From: Modestobacter versicolor
GTDB lineage: Bacteria; Actinomycetota; Actinomycetes; Mycobacteriales; Geodermatophilaceae
Length of the DNA: 64,000 nt
Direction: 5' to 3'
Assembly (NCBI RefSeq): GCF_014195485.1
Contig: NZ_JACIBU010000001.1
Span: 3,844,001-3,908,000, forward strand
The translations under genes and the position numbers were made by a program. The notes beneath the pieces were generated by a model that saw only the letters and a program-made list of their open reading frames with translations, had not been told where the DNA came from and did not search any database. Positions 22,068 to 28,953 of this stretch are shown piece after piece (the first letter of the stretch is position 1; every line of letters begins with the position of its first letter).

Positions 22068-22505
22068 TCACGGGGCCGTCGGGGCCCGGGCGCTGGCGAC
22101 CGCGGTGCGTTCCAGCGGTTGCCCGCCCAGGAACAGCCAGTCGAAGGCGATCTGGACCGACCGGGTGCAGCGCACGGTCACCTCGAGCCCGTCGGTCTCG
22201 GCCGACCACGCGTCCAGCTGCACGCCCGCGTCGGCCAGCTGGTCGGCGACCGCCGCCTCGGCGGCGGCCCGGCCCAGCGGCAGCTGCGCGCCCACCCCCA
22301 GGGAGTAGACGGCGGCCTCGTCGGCGTCGTTCGCCGCGGCGAGGGCCGCGCCGTCGCAGATCGACTGGACCTCCTGCTGCTCCAGGAAGGCGTCCGAGGC
22401 GGCGATGGCCCCGAAGACCATGAGCGCGGCCACCAGCCAGCAGACCAGCACGAACGGCAGCGTCGACCCCTCCTCGGGGTCGGTCGCCTGCCTGCCCGGT
22501 CGCAC
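22068..22505 (-). CDS. TadE/TadG-like pseudopilin or Flp-pilus-associated protein
   Basis: This is a 145-residue protein with one hydrophobic helix (about residues 17-37) preceded by the acidic, glycine-containing segment DPEEGST. Such N-termini are typical of TadE/TadG-type proteins of Flp/Tad pilus systems. The following QQEVQSICDGAALAAAN is the conserved block of actinobacterial Tad-secretion neighbourhood proteins. No tadA-C genes are nearby, so the gene is an orphan here. The start is GTG at 22505. It diverges from the small helical protein gene at 22670. Confidence 0.65.
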   Translation of the reverse strand: MRPGRQATDPEEGSTLPFVLVCWLVAALMVFGAIAASDAFLEQQEVQSICDGAALAAANDADEAAVYSLGVGAQLPLGRAAAEAAVADQLADAGVQLDAWSAETDGLEVTVRCTRSVQIAFDWLFLGGQPLERTAVASARAPTAP

Positions 22506-22544
22506 GCGCGCAGCGTAGAGGGCGCCGGCAGTGGTCGGTCACGG

Positions 22545-22630
22545 TTGTCCACCGCCTGTGGACAGTGCCTGTGGACGGTGTGGACGACGACGCAGCGGTG
22601 GCCCAGCGGCGGCCCCGGGCCTGTGGACGA
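22545..22630. promoter_or_regulatory. Cluster of five DnaA-box-like 9-mers
   Basis: Five matches to the actinobacterial DnaA box TTGTCCACA lie within 86 bp of non-coding DNA. TTGTCCACC is on the plus strand at 22545-22553. On the minus strand, reading the plus sequence, are TGTGGACAG (22557-22565), TGTGGACGG (22570-22578), TGTGGACGA (22579-22587) and TGTGGACGA (22622-22630). Four are 8/9 matches and one is 7/9. They fill the intergenic region between the divergent TadE-like and type VII-target-like genes. Confidence 0.5.
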
Positions 22631-22669
22631 CGCCCGCGCCCCGGCCGCGGGGCCGACAGACTCCACGGC

Positions 22670-22951
22670 ATGGCGATCGAGGTGGTCCCCGAGCAGCTGC
22701 ACGCCCTCGCCGGGGCGCTCGACGCGGCGTCGACCTCGGCCGCCCGGGCCGCTGCCGCGCTGGCCACCGACCCGGTCGGCGGCCCGGTGGGGGAGGCGGT
22801 CGCCGCGTTCTGCGAGGGCACCGGGGCGGCCGGCCGCTGCCTGGCCGGTGAGCTCGGCTGGCTCGGCCGGGCCGTCGCAGCGGCAGCCGACTCGTGGCTG
22901 GGTCTGGACGCCGGGCTGCTCCCCGTGCCGGGCCGGGGCGTCGCCGGGTGA
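22670..22951 (+). CDS. Small helical protein, type VII secretion target-like
   Basis: This is a 93-residue, Ala-rich, helix-turn-helix hairpin protein resembling the EspC/DUF2580 group of type VII (ESX) secretion targets. It starts VVPEQLHALAGALDAAS, has a turn at about 33-40 (TDPVGGPVG) and a second helix with WLG at 64-66. The ATG at 22670 is chosen because upstream codons encode Arg-rich shadow sequence. The stop overlaps the start of the 658-residue downstream gene as GTGA, so the two are coupled. The family call rests on size and pattern only; no ESX ATPase or EccC is in the window. Confidence 0.6.
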   Translation: MAIEVVPEQLHALAGALDAASTSAARAAAALATDPVGGPVGEAVAAFCEGTGAAGRCLAGELGWLGRAVAAAADSWLGLDAGLLPVPGRGVAG

Positions 22952-24924
22952 CGGTCACGCTGAGCCCGCCGCAGCCGCTGCCGCCACCGCCCGGTTCCGT
23001 GGCTGCCCTCGCCGCGGTGCTCGACCAGCTGGCCACCGCCGGCTTCGCTGCCGGGCTGACCACCCACCTGCTGGAGCCGGCGGCGGTGCTGCCGGGGTGG
23101 CAGGGCGCCGACGCGGCGGTCGCGGCGGCCGAGGTCGGGGCCGCGCTCGCCGTCGCCGCCGACCTGCACGACGCCCTCACCGCTGCGCACCTGCGGCTCG
23201 CCGACCACCACGAGCTGTGGTTGGCCGTGGCGGCGCGGGTCGGCGTGCTGGCCGACGAGCAGCGCGCCCGGTTCGCCGACGCCGGTGCCCGGCTGGCCGT
23301 GCTGGTCGGCCCGGCCGTCGACCTGGGCGCGCCGGGCGAGTCGCCGGAGGCGCGCCGGCTGGTCGAGGCGGTGGCCGAGCAGGACGCCGCCGCGGCCGGC
23401 GAGCACCGCGCCCTGCTGCAGGCGCTCACCGACGACGCCGCCGCGGCCGCGGCCGTGCTGGTCGCCGCGACCCGGCCGCTCGGCGGCACCGGCCGGCCCG
23501 GCGACGCGGTCGCGGTCACCGCGCGGCTCGCCGTCCAGCTGCCCGGCTGGGGCGCCGGCGCCCTGGCCGCCCTCGGTCGCCGGGCCGCCGACGAGCTCAC
23601 CGGCCCCGACGCGACGGGCGACCTGGCCGCCGCGGTGGCCAGGTGGCACGAGTGGGCGTCCGTGCCGGGCTTCGCCGACGCCCTGGTCGAGCGGCTCGGC
23701 GCCGACGGCCTCGGGTGGCTGCTCACCGTGCTCGGCGGGCTGGCCGGCACGGGGGAGGAGCAGCAGCTCGCGGGCCTGCTGGCGGGCGCGCTCAGCGGAG
23801 CGGGCGCCCGCACCGGCGAGGTCCTCGCGGCCTTCCGGCTCGACCCGGGTGCGCCCGGCGACGGAGCCGACGGGACGGCGGTGGCGATGGGGCTCGTGCT
23901 GGCCGCTCCCGCCGCGGGGCCCTCGCTGGCGGTGGCCTGGGGGCGCCAGCTGCTGGACCGCGAGGCGGCCCAGGCGGCCCGCGCCGGGGCCGGCTCGACC
24001 GGCGGGGCCCTGCTCGGCGACCCGGTGGAGGCGGCGCTGGCAGCGCTGGCCCGCTCCGGCGACCGCGCGGGGGCGGCGCAGCTGCTGGCCGACCCCGGCG
24101 CGTGGACGACCCTGCTGGCCCGGCCCTGGCCGGGCGGCACCGGGGCCCTCGCCGCGGTGGTCCAGCTCGCCGCCGCCGCGCCGGAGGCCGGCCGGGTCGC
24201 CCGGTCGGCGCTGCTGGCGCTCGGGCAGGGGCTGGCGCCCGGGAGCCCGGCCCGGGTGCTGGACGACCAGGGAGCGCTGGCCCGGCTGCGCCCCGCGGTC
24301 ACCGGCCTCGTCGCCGGCCAGCCGGGCGTCGTCCTGCCGGTGCTGGACGCCGCGGTCACCGGCGCACCGCTGGACGCCGGCGGGGACGCCGCGCTGCGCG
24401 GGCTGGGCTACCTGGTCACCGACGAGGACGCCGCCACGGAGCTGACCGCCGCCGTGCGGGGTGCGCTGCAGACCGGCGCGGCGGGCGGCTTCGCCGGGGA
24501 GGTGGCCGGGGCGCACGTCGCCGTGCTCGAGTACGGCCAGCGGCTGCGGTACGCGCTGGAGTGGAGCCAGGCGCAGAGCTGGGCCGTCGACCTGCAGATG
24601 CCGTGGCAGCTGGCGGTCAGCGCGCCGCTGTCGGCGGTGCCGGGGGTGGCGGGGGAGCTGGCCGGCGCGGTCGAGGGCGTGGCCGCCGACCTGCTGGGTA
24701 CGAACGGGGAGGTGGAGATCGGGCCGGACACCGGCATCGTCCGGACCGGCGTGGACGCGGCCGGGTTCGCGGCCGGCGCGCTCGGTCCGGCGGCGGCCCC
24801 CGCCGCGCGGGCGGGCTTCGACCGTGCGGGCGCGCTGCTCGGCGGGCTCACCGCCCCGCAACCGTCGCTGCTGGACCGGATGACCGACCTGGAGCTGCCC
24901 GACCCCTTCCGCAGGCGTCGGTGA
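22948..24924 (+). CDS. Large Ala-rich protein of unknown function, coupled to a type VII-target-like gene
   Basis: This is a 658-residue protein that is extremely rich in Ala, Gly and Leu. It begins with a short proline tract (SPPQPLPPPPG), followed by a helical region with a WQG motif at residues 51-53 of the WXG kind. It then has long amphipathic helices and ends in a basic DPFRRRR. No transmembrane helix, signal peptide or catalytic motif is evident. Translation starts at GTG within the stop of the preceding gene. The arrangement (small EspC-like protein, then a large protein with an N-terminal WXG-like hairpin) resembles actinobacterial ESX substrate/chaperone pairs or polymorphic-toxin-like cassettes. 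This is inference. An alternative is a structural or scaffolding protein. Confidence 0.55.
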   Translation: MTVTLSPPQPLPPPPGSVAALAAVLDQLATAGFAAGLTTHLLEPAAVLPGWQGADAAVAAAEVGAALAVAADLHDALTAAHLRLADHHELWLAVAARVGVLADEQRARFADAGARLAVLVGPAVDLGAPGESPEARRLVEAVAEQDAAAAGEHRALLQALTDDAAAAAAVLVAATRPLGGTGRPGDAVAVTARLAVQLPGWGAGALAALGRRAADELTGPDATGDLAAAVARWHEWASVPGFADALVERLGADGLGWLLTVLGGLAGTGEEQQLAGLLAGALSGAGARTGEVLAAFRLDPGAPGDGADGTAVAMGLVLAAPAAGPSLAVAWGRQLLDREAAQAARAGAGSTGGALLGDPVEAALAALARSGDRAGAAQLLADPGAWTTLLARPWPGGTGALAAVVQLAAAAPEAGRVARSALLALGQGLAPGSPARVLDDQGALARLRPAVTGLVAGQPGVVLPVLDAAVTGAPLDAGGDAALRGLGYLVTDEDAATELTAAVRGALQTGAAGGFAGEVAGAHVAVLEYGQRLRYALEWSQAQSWAVDLQMPWQLAVSAPLSAVPGVAGELAGAVEGVAADLLGTNGEVEIGPDTGIVRTGVDAAGFAAGALGPAAAPAARAGFDRAGALLGGLTAPQPSLLDRMTDLELPDPFRRRR

Positions 24925-24975
24925 GCGGCGTCACCCTGCGGTGGCGAGTGGTCACCCATTCGATACCGGTCATCT

Positions 24976-25001
24976 TGTCGTCATCACGCACGGTGACGAC
25001 A
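24976..25001. promoter_or_regulatory. Inverted repeat upstream of the 29-residue peptide gene
   Basis: TGTCGTCA (24976-24983) and TGACGACA (24994-25001) form a perfect 8-bp dyad with a 10-bp spacer, the geometry of a dimeric repressor site. A looser, long-range pair GGTCACCC (24950-24957) and GGGTGACC (25047-25054) surrounds it. A possible promoter TTGCCC (25036-25041) and TGCATT (25058-25063), spacing 16, lies downstream. The 226-bp stretch 24925-25150 contains no other supported gene. Confidence 0.35.
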
Positions 25002-25150
25002 CGGCGAAGATCACTTCACCGGGTCGTGTCAATGCTTGCCCCGTGTGGGTGACCCCCTGCATTCTCATGGTTGCGGTCTGTGCCGGACATCGCTCTGCCC
25101 CCGCGTGGGCGGCTGCCGCGATCCGTTCGCCACGTCTCGAGGAGATCCCG

Positions 25151-25240
25151 ATGTCCGCACGCACCTCTGTCACCGTCACCACCGCCGACTCCTCCGCCCG
25201 TGGCTGGAAGTGGGGCCGGGGCTGGAAGTGGGGTCGCTGA
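25151..25240 (+). CDS. 29-residue peptide with duplicated GWKWGR motif
   Basis: This is a tiny gene supported by an AGGAG ribosome site (ending about 7 nt before the ATG), a complete short frame and an independent perfect terminator 18 nt after the stop. The N-terminal 17 residues (MSARTSVTVTTADSSAR) are Ser/Thr-rich. The rest is a tandem repeat, GWKWGR twice, encoded by two nearly identical 18-nt units (25203-25220 and 25221-25238). The C-terminal half is strongly cationic and has four Trp codons. It could be a secreted or modified antimicrobial or signal peptide, a leader-and-core RiPP precursor (no modifying enzyme is adjacent), or a Trp-coding attenuator leader. I do not recognise a family. 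Confidence 0.65.
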   Translation: MSARTSVTVTTADSSARGWKWGRGWKWGR

Positions 25241-25258
25241 CCTCCTGGCTCTGACCTG

Positions 25259-25290
25259 ACGGAGCAGCCCGGCACGACGGGCTGCTCCGT
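25259..25290 (+). terminator. Perfect 13-bp terminator after the peptide gene
   Basis: ACGGAGCAGCCCG (25259-25271) and CGGGCTGCTCCGT (25278-25290) pair without mismatch around a 6-nt loop. It separates the peptide gene from the GGDEF-EAL gene, whose start is 45 nt further on. GGGCTG at 25218-25223 inside the peptide gene could compete for CAGCCC in the left arm, as an antiterminator would. Confidence 0.85.
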
Positions 25291-25335
25291 CCGGGTGAGC
25301 CGCACCCCCACGGTCGCTTCGCACTGTTACCTTCG

Positions 25336-27903
25336 GTGAACGCCGAATCGACAGACAGGCTGACCGTGGCCCAGCTCGCGGCTCCCGCGCAGCCGGGAGC
25401 GTCACTGATCCGACGGCCATGGACCATCGCCGGGCTGGCGATCGTCGTGACCGTTGCCGTAGGCGTGCCCACCTTCCCCTCGGCGTGGACCACCCCGTCA
25501 CCGTGGATGGTCGCGGTCCTGCTCGCCGTGCTGGTGCTCACCGAGTCCGTCCAGCTGGACCTCGAGGTCGGCAAGCAGACGATCTCCCTGTCGCCCACCG
25601 AGATCGCCGTGGTGGTCGGCCTGGTCGAGGTCGGCGGCACGTGGACCGCGATCGCCCGCGTCGTCGCGATCGTCGCGGTGATGTCGTGGCAGGGGTACCC
25701 GGCGGCCAAGCTCGCCTTCAACGCCGCGCTCGGCGTCGCCGAGCTCGCCGCCGCGCTGGCCGTGCTCTCGCTCTTCCCCCCGCTGGACGTCACCGACCCG
25801 ATCACCTGGGTGTCGCTGGCGGTCGCGACGTTCGTCACCCACGTGGTGGGGATGGCCGGCGTCGGGGTGGCGATCACCCTGAGCCAGGGCTTCCCCGGCT
25901 GGTCGTTCTGGGTCGCCGCCCTGCCGAACACCGTGGTCGGGCCGCTGAGCGTCGTCGTCGGCGTGATCGCCATGCTGCTGGTCGAGGAGAACAGCTGGGC
26001 GTGGTCCCTCATCGTCCCGCTGCTGCTCGGCTTCATCGCCATCTTCCGGCTCTCCAGCCGCGCCTCGCGCGAACGGCGGACCGTCCAGCGGGTGTACGAC
26101 TTCGCCCGGCGGGTCGAGCTGGTCAGCCCCGACGACGAGGGCACCCGGGAGATCGTCCGGGCCGTCCGCGAGCTGCTCAACGCCGACCGGGTGGCCCTCT
26201 GGCTGCCGCCCTACCTGGACGAGGGGCCGCAGCTCGTCGTCGACGGCGAGGGCGACCCGCAGTGGTACGAGGGCCCGGGTGACCCCGACGACCTGATCCG
26301 CCGCCGCGCGCTGGTCTCCGACGGTGAGGGCCCGGTGCTCGTCTCCGACGCCCGCGCCGACGAGGCCGAGCTGGCCGCCCTCCGCCGGCGCGGCGCCCGC
26401 GAGGTGCTGGGCGCCCCGGTGACCACCGCCGCCGGCGAGCCGGGCTACCTCGAGGTCTGCGACCGGCGCTCGGACATCGTCAGCTTCACCTCCGGCGACC
26501 GCGGCGCGCTGGAGTCGGTGCTCACCCACGTCAACGCCGCGATCCGGCAGCAGCAGCTGCTGAGCCAGATCCGCCACGACGCCGACCACGACCGGCTGAC
26601 CGGCCTGCCGAACCGCCAGCGCCTGGCCGTCGAGATCGACGCGCTGCTGCTGGCCGAGCCGGCGACCGCCCGGGCCGGCCTGGTCCTCGCCGCGCTCGAC
26701 GGGTACACGAACGTCACCGACACCCTCGGCCACGCGGCCAGCGACGAGCTGCTGCTGGTCACCGCGGGGCTGCTCCGCGAGCACGCGCCGCCGCAGGCCC
26801 TCGTCGCCCGGATGGAGGGCGGCCAGTTCGCCGTCCTGCTGCCCGGCCTGTCGCTGCCGGCGACCGAGCGCGCTGCCCGCCGGCTGCGCGAGGCCGCCTC
26901 CACCCGGGCCCGGGTCGCCGGCCTGGACCTGGAGGTGTCGCTGACCATCGGGGTGGCGGCGGCCCCGGTGCACGGCTCGGACGCCGGCACGCTCATCCAG
27001 CGGGCCGACGTCGCGCTGCTCGCCGCGCACAGCTCCGGTGGGGTGGCCACCTACCACCCGGTGCTCGACCAGCAGAGCCTGCGCCGGCTGCAGCTGGGCA
27101 CCGAGCTGGAGACGGCGATGGCCGAGGGTCAGATCACCGTGGTCTTCCAGCCGATCATCGACACCCGCACCGCCGACATCGTCTCGGTGGAGACGCTGGT
27201 CCGCTGGGCCCACCCGCGCTACGGCGACATCCCGCCGGACGACTTCATCAGCCTCGCCGAGCAGATCGGCCGGATCGGGCCGCTCACCGACCACGTGCTG
27301 GACCGGGCGCTGGACCGCTGCCGGCGCTGGCTGGACCAGGACATCGCGCTCTCGGTCGCGGTCAACCTCTCGGCCCGCTGCCTGGCCGAGCCCGACCTGG
27401 TCGCGCGGGTCCGCAACGCGCTGCGGCACCACGGCGTGCCCGGTGAGCTGCTGACCCTGGAGCTCACCGAGGGCAGCGTCGTCGACGACACCGTGCGCAA
27501 CAGCACGGTGCTGGCCGACCTGCACGCCCTCGGGCTCCGGTTGTCGATGGACGACTTCGGCACCGGCTACTCGTCGCTGTCCCAGCTGCGCCAGCTGCCG
27601 ATCGACGAGCTGAAGATCGACAAGTCCTTCGTGCTGGGCATGTCCACCAGCCAGAACGAGTCCTTCATCGCCCGGTCGATCGTCGAGCTCGCCCACAACC
27701 TCGGCCTGCGGGTGGTGGCCGAGGGCGTCGAGGACGAGGTCACCCGCGACCTGCTGGCCCAGATGGGCTGCGACAAGCTGCAGGGCTTCCTGGTCAGCCG
27801 CCCGCTCCCGGAGGACCGGCTGGAGGGCTGGCTGCTGGCCCGTACCGGCGTCCGCAGCGCGGCCCCCGGGGCCCGGCACCGCCGTCTGTTCGTCCGGACC
27901 TAG
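25336..27903 (+). CDS. Membrane GGDEF-EAL protein, predicted c-di-GMP phosphodiesterase
   Basis: This 855-residue protein has about six to eight transmembrane helices (residues 28-245) and a GAF-like sensor region (about 255-400). A GGDEF domain (about 410-570) and an EAL domain (about 590-840) follow. The GGDEF active site is degenerate, reading EGGQF at 494-498, so no diguanylate cyclase activity is expected. The EAL domain keeps the key residues: Glu619 in ETLVRW, Asn in VNLSARCL, Glu in LELTEG, the DD of MDDFGTGYSS, Lys in LKIDKSF, Glu in AEGVED and Gln in LQGFLVSRP. It should hydrolyse c-di-GMP. The start is GTG 25336 with no Shine-Dalgarno; TGTTAC 5 nt upstream hints at leaderless expression. 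Confidence 0.9.
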   Translation: MNAESTDRLTVAQLAAPAQPGASLIRRPWTIAGLAIVVTVAVGVPTFPSAWTTPSPWMVAVLLAVLVLTESVQLDLEVGKQTISLSPTEIAVVVGLVEVGGTWTAIARVVAIVAVMSWQGYPAAKLAFNAALGVAELAAALAVLSLFPPLDVTDPITWVSLAVATFVTHVVGMAGVGVAITLSQGFPGWSFWVAALPNTVVGPLSVVVGVIAMLLVEENSWAWSLIVPLLLGFIAIFRLSSRASRERRTVQRVYDFARRVELVSPDDEGTREIVRAVRELLNADRVALWLPPYLDEGPQLVVDGEGDPQWYEGPGDPDDLIRRRALVSDGEGPVLVSDARADEAELAALRRRGAREVLGAPVTTAAGEPGYLEVCDRRSDIVSFTSGDRGALESVLTHVNAAIRQQQLLSQIRHDADHDRLTGLPNRQRLAVEIDALLLAEPATARAGLVLAALDGYTNVTDTLGHAASDELLLVTAGLLREHAPPQALVARMEGGQFAVLLPGLSLPATERAARRLREAASTRARVAGLDLEVSLTIGVAAAPVHGSDAGTLIQRADVALLAAHSSGGVATYHPVLDQQSLRRLQLGTELETAMAEGQITVVFQPIIDTRTADIVSVETLVRWAHPRYGDIPPDDFISLAEQIGRIGPLTDHVLDRALDRCRRWLDQDIALSVAVNLSARCLAEPDLVARVRNALRHHGVPGELLTLELTEGSVVDDTVRNSTVLADLHALGLRLSMDDFGTGYSSLSQLRQLPIDELKIDKSFVLGMSTSQNESFIARSIVELAHNLGLRVVAEGVEDEVTRDLLAQMGCDKLQGFLVSRPLPEDRLEGWLLARTGVRSAAPGARHRRLFVRT

Positions 27904-28019
27904 CTGTTAGTGTCTTCCCCGTCGCCCGGACGGTCACGGCGACTCGCACCGGCCCACGCCGACCCCCTGCGCGGGGGGCCACGAGGTCCGAGGTAGAGTC
28001 TCTCCCGCTCCCGAGCAAC

Positions 28020-28092
28020 GCCCCTTTAGCTCAGTCGGCAGAGCGTCTCCATGGTAAGGAGAAGGTCTACGGTTCGATTCCGTAAAGGGGCT
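28020..28092 (+). tRNA. tRNA-Thr (anticodon GGT)
   Basis: The acceptor stem GCCCCTT (28020-28026) pairs with AAGGGGC (28085-28091), the discriminator is T28092, and the anticodon GGT is at 28053-28055. CCA is not encoded. A -10-like TAGAGT at 27994-27999 sits about 20 nt upstream. A C5/G5 hairpin at 27963-27977 may end the preceding GGDEF-EAL transcript. The order tRNA-Thr, tRNA-Met, rpmG is the same as in mycobacteria. Confidence 0.96.
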
Positions 28093-28134
28093 CCGACCAC
28101 CGGTCCAGTCGAGAGACCGGGCCGCAGGTCACCC

Positions 28135-28208
28135 GGCGGTGTAGCTCAGCCTGGTAGAGCAAGCGGCTCATAATCGCTGTGTCACCGGTTCAAGTCCGGT
28201 CACCGCTA
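28135..28208 (+). tRNA. tRNA-Met (anticodon CAT, elongator type)
   Basis: The acceptor stem GGCGGTG (28135-28141) pairs with CACCGCT (28201-28207) including a terminal G-T pair. The anticodon CAT is at 28169-28171. The anticodon stem lacks the three consecutive G-C pairs of initiator tRNA, so it is an elongator (or, less likely, a lysidine-modified Ile tRNA). No CCA is encoded. Confidence 0.94.
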
Positions 28209-28214
28209 CCCCAG

Positions 28215-28238
28215 ACGGACCCCGCTCGCGGGGTCCGT
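28215..28238 (+). terminator. Hairpin between tRNA-Met and rpmG
   Basis: ACGGACCCCG (28215-28224) pairs with CGGGGTCCGT (28229-28238) around a CTCG loop, followed by CGTCGTGTG. It lies 71 nt before the rpmG start. Confidence 0.7.
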
Positions 28239-28308
28239 CGTCGTGTGTGGCACCTGCCGCCCACGAGCACCACCCGAGAACACCGAGAACAAGGCGAGGA
28301 ACGCGCTC

Positions 28309-28473
28309 ATGGCAGCCACAGACGTCCGTCCGAAGATCACCCTGGCCTGCCAGGAGTGCAAGAACCGCAACTACATCACCCGCAAGAACCGGCGGAACGA
28401 CCCCGACCGGATCGAGCTGAAGAAGTACTGCCCGACGGACCGCAAGCACACGCTGCACCGCGAGACCCGCTGA
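28309..28473 (+). CDS. rpmG: 50S ribosomal protein L33
   Basis: This 54-residue protein of the large ribosomal subunit has the typical sequence [20 protein letters not shown] and the ending HTLHRETR. The start ATG at 28309 matches the family N-terminus (MAATDVRPK). Cys14, Cys17 and Cys41 remain from the four-cysteine zinc knuckle of C+ L33. The fourth position is occupied by Asp44 (CPTD instead of CPxC), so zinc binding may be altered. It lies between tRNA-Met and hadA, as in other actinomycetes. Confidence 0.96.
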   Translation: MAATDVRPKITLACQECKNRNYITRKNRRNDPDRIELKKYCPTDRKHTLHRETR

Positions 28474-28506
28474 CCTCAGCGGGCAGGCGAGCGAGAGGGC
28501 GGGAGC

Positions 28507-28953
28507 ATGGCGCTGGACGCAGGACTGGTCGGGCGCAGCTACCCGCCCTCTGCCGTGTACGAGGTCGGGCGGGAGAAGATCGCCGAGTTCGCCACGGCGC
28601 TCGGTGACCCCGACCCGGTGTACCGCGACCCGGCCGCCGCCCGCGCCGCCGGGCACCCCGACGTGATCGCCCCGCCGACCTTCGCCATCGTGCTCAGCCT
28701 GGGCGCCGGCAACGTCGTGGTCGAGGACCCTGAGGTCGGGATCGACTACAGCCGGGTGGTGCACGGCGAGCAGCGCTTCACCCACCACCGCCCGGTGCGG
28801 GCCGGCGACCGGCTGGTCGCCACCGCGACCATCGACGCGGTGCGCAGCGTGGCCGGCAACGACATGCTCACCACCCGGGTCGACCTGGCCACCGAGGACG
28901 GCGAGCCGGTCTGCACCACCCGCTCGATGCTCGTGGCCCGGGGCACGGCATGA
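28507..28953 (+). CDS. hadA: HadA/HadC-like MaoC dehydratase subunit (FAS1-like dehydratase domain)
   Basis: This is the stabilising or substrate-binding hot-dog subunit of a (3R)-hydroxyacyl dehydratase. The N-terminal segment REKIAEFATALGDPDPVYRD and the following PDVIAPPTFAIVL are hallmarks of the HadA/HadC family. It lacks the complete catalytic Asp-His motif, which is supplied by the adjacent HadB. It is 148 residues, with its ATG preceded by GAGGGCGGGAG. Its stop overlaps hadB (ATGA). The gene symbol follows synteny with mycobacteria, where the complex acts in fatty-acid elongation for mycolates. Mycolate synthesis is not implied here. Confidence 0.88.
   Translation: MALDAGLVGRSYPPSAVYEVGREKIAEFATALGDPDPVYRDPAAARAAGHPDVIAPPTFAIVLSLGAGNVVVEDPEVGIDYSRVVHGEQRFTHHRPVRAGDRLVATATIDAVRSVAGNDMLTTRVDLATEDGEPVCTTRSMLVARGTA

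Noticed and set aside
21927-25300. Integrative element at tRNA-Tyr
   Set aside because: No integrase, no transposase and no repeat of the tRNA 3' end downstream were seen; the terminator directly after the tRNA is intact.
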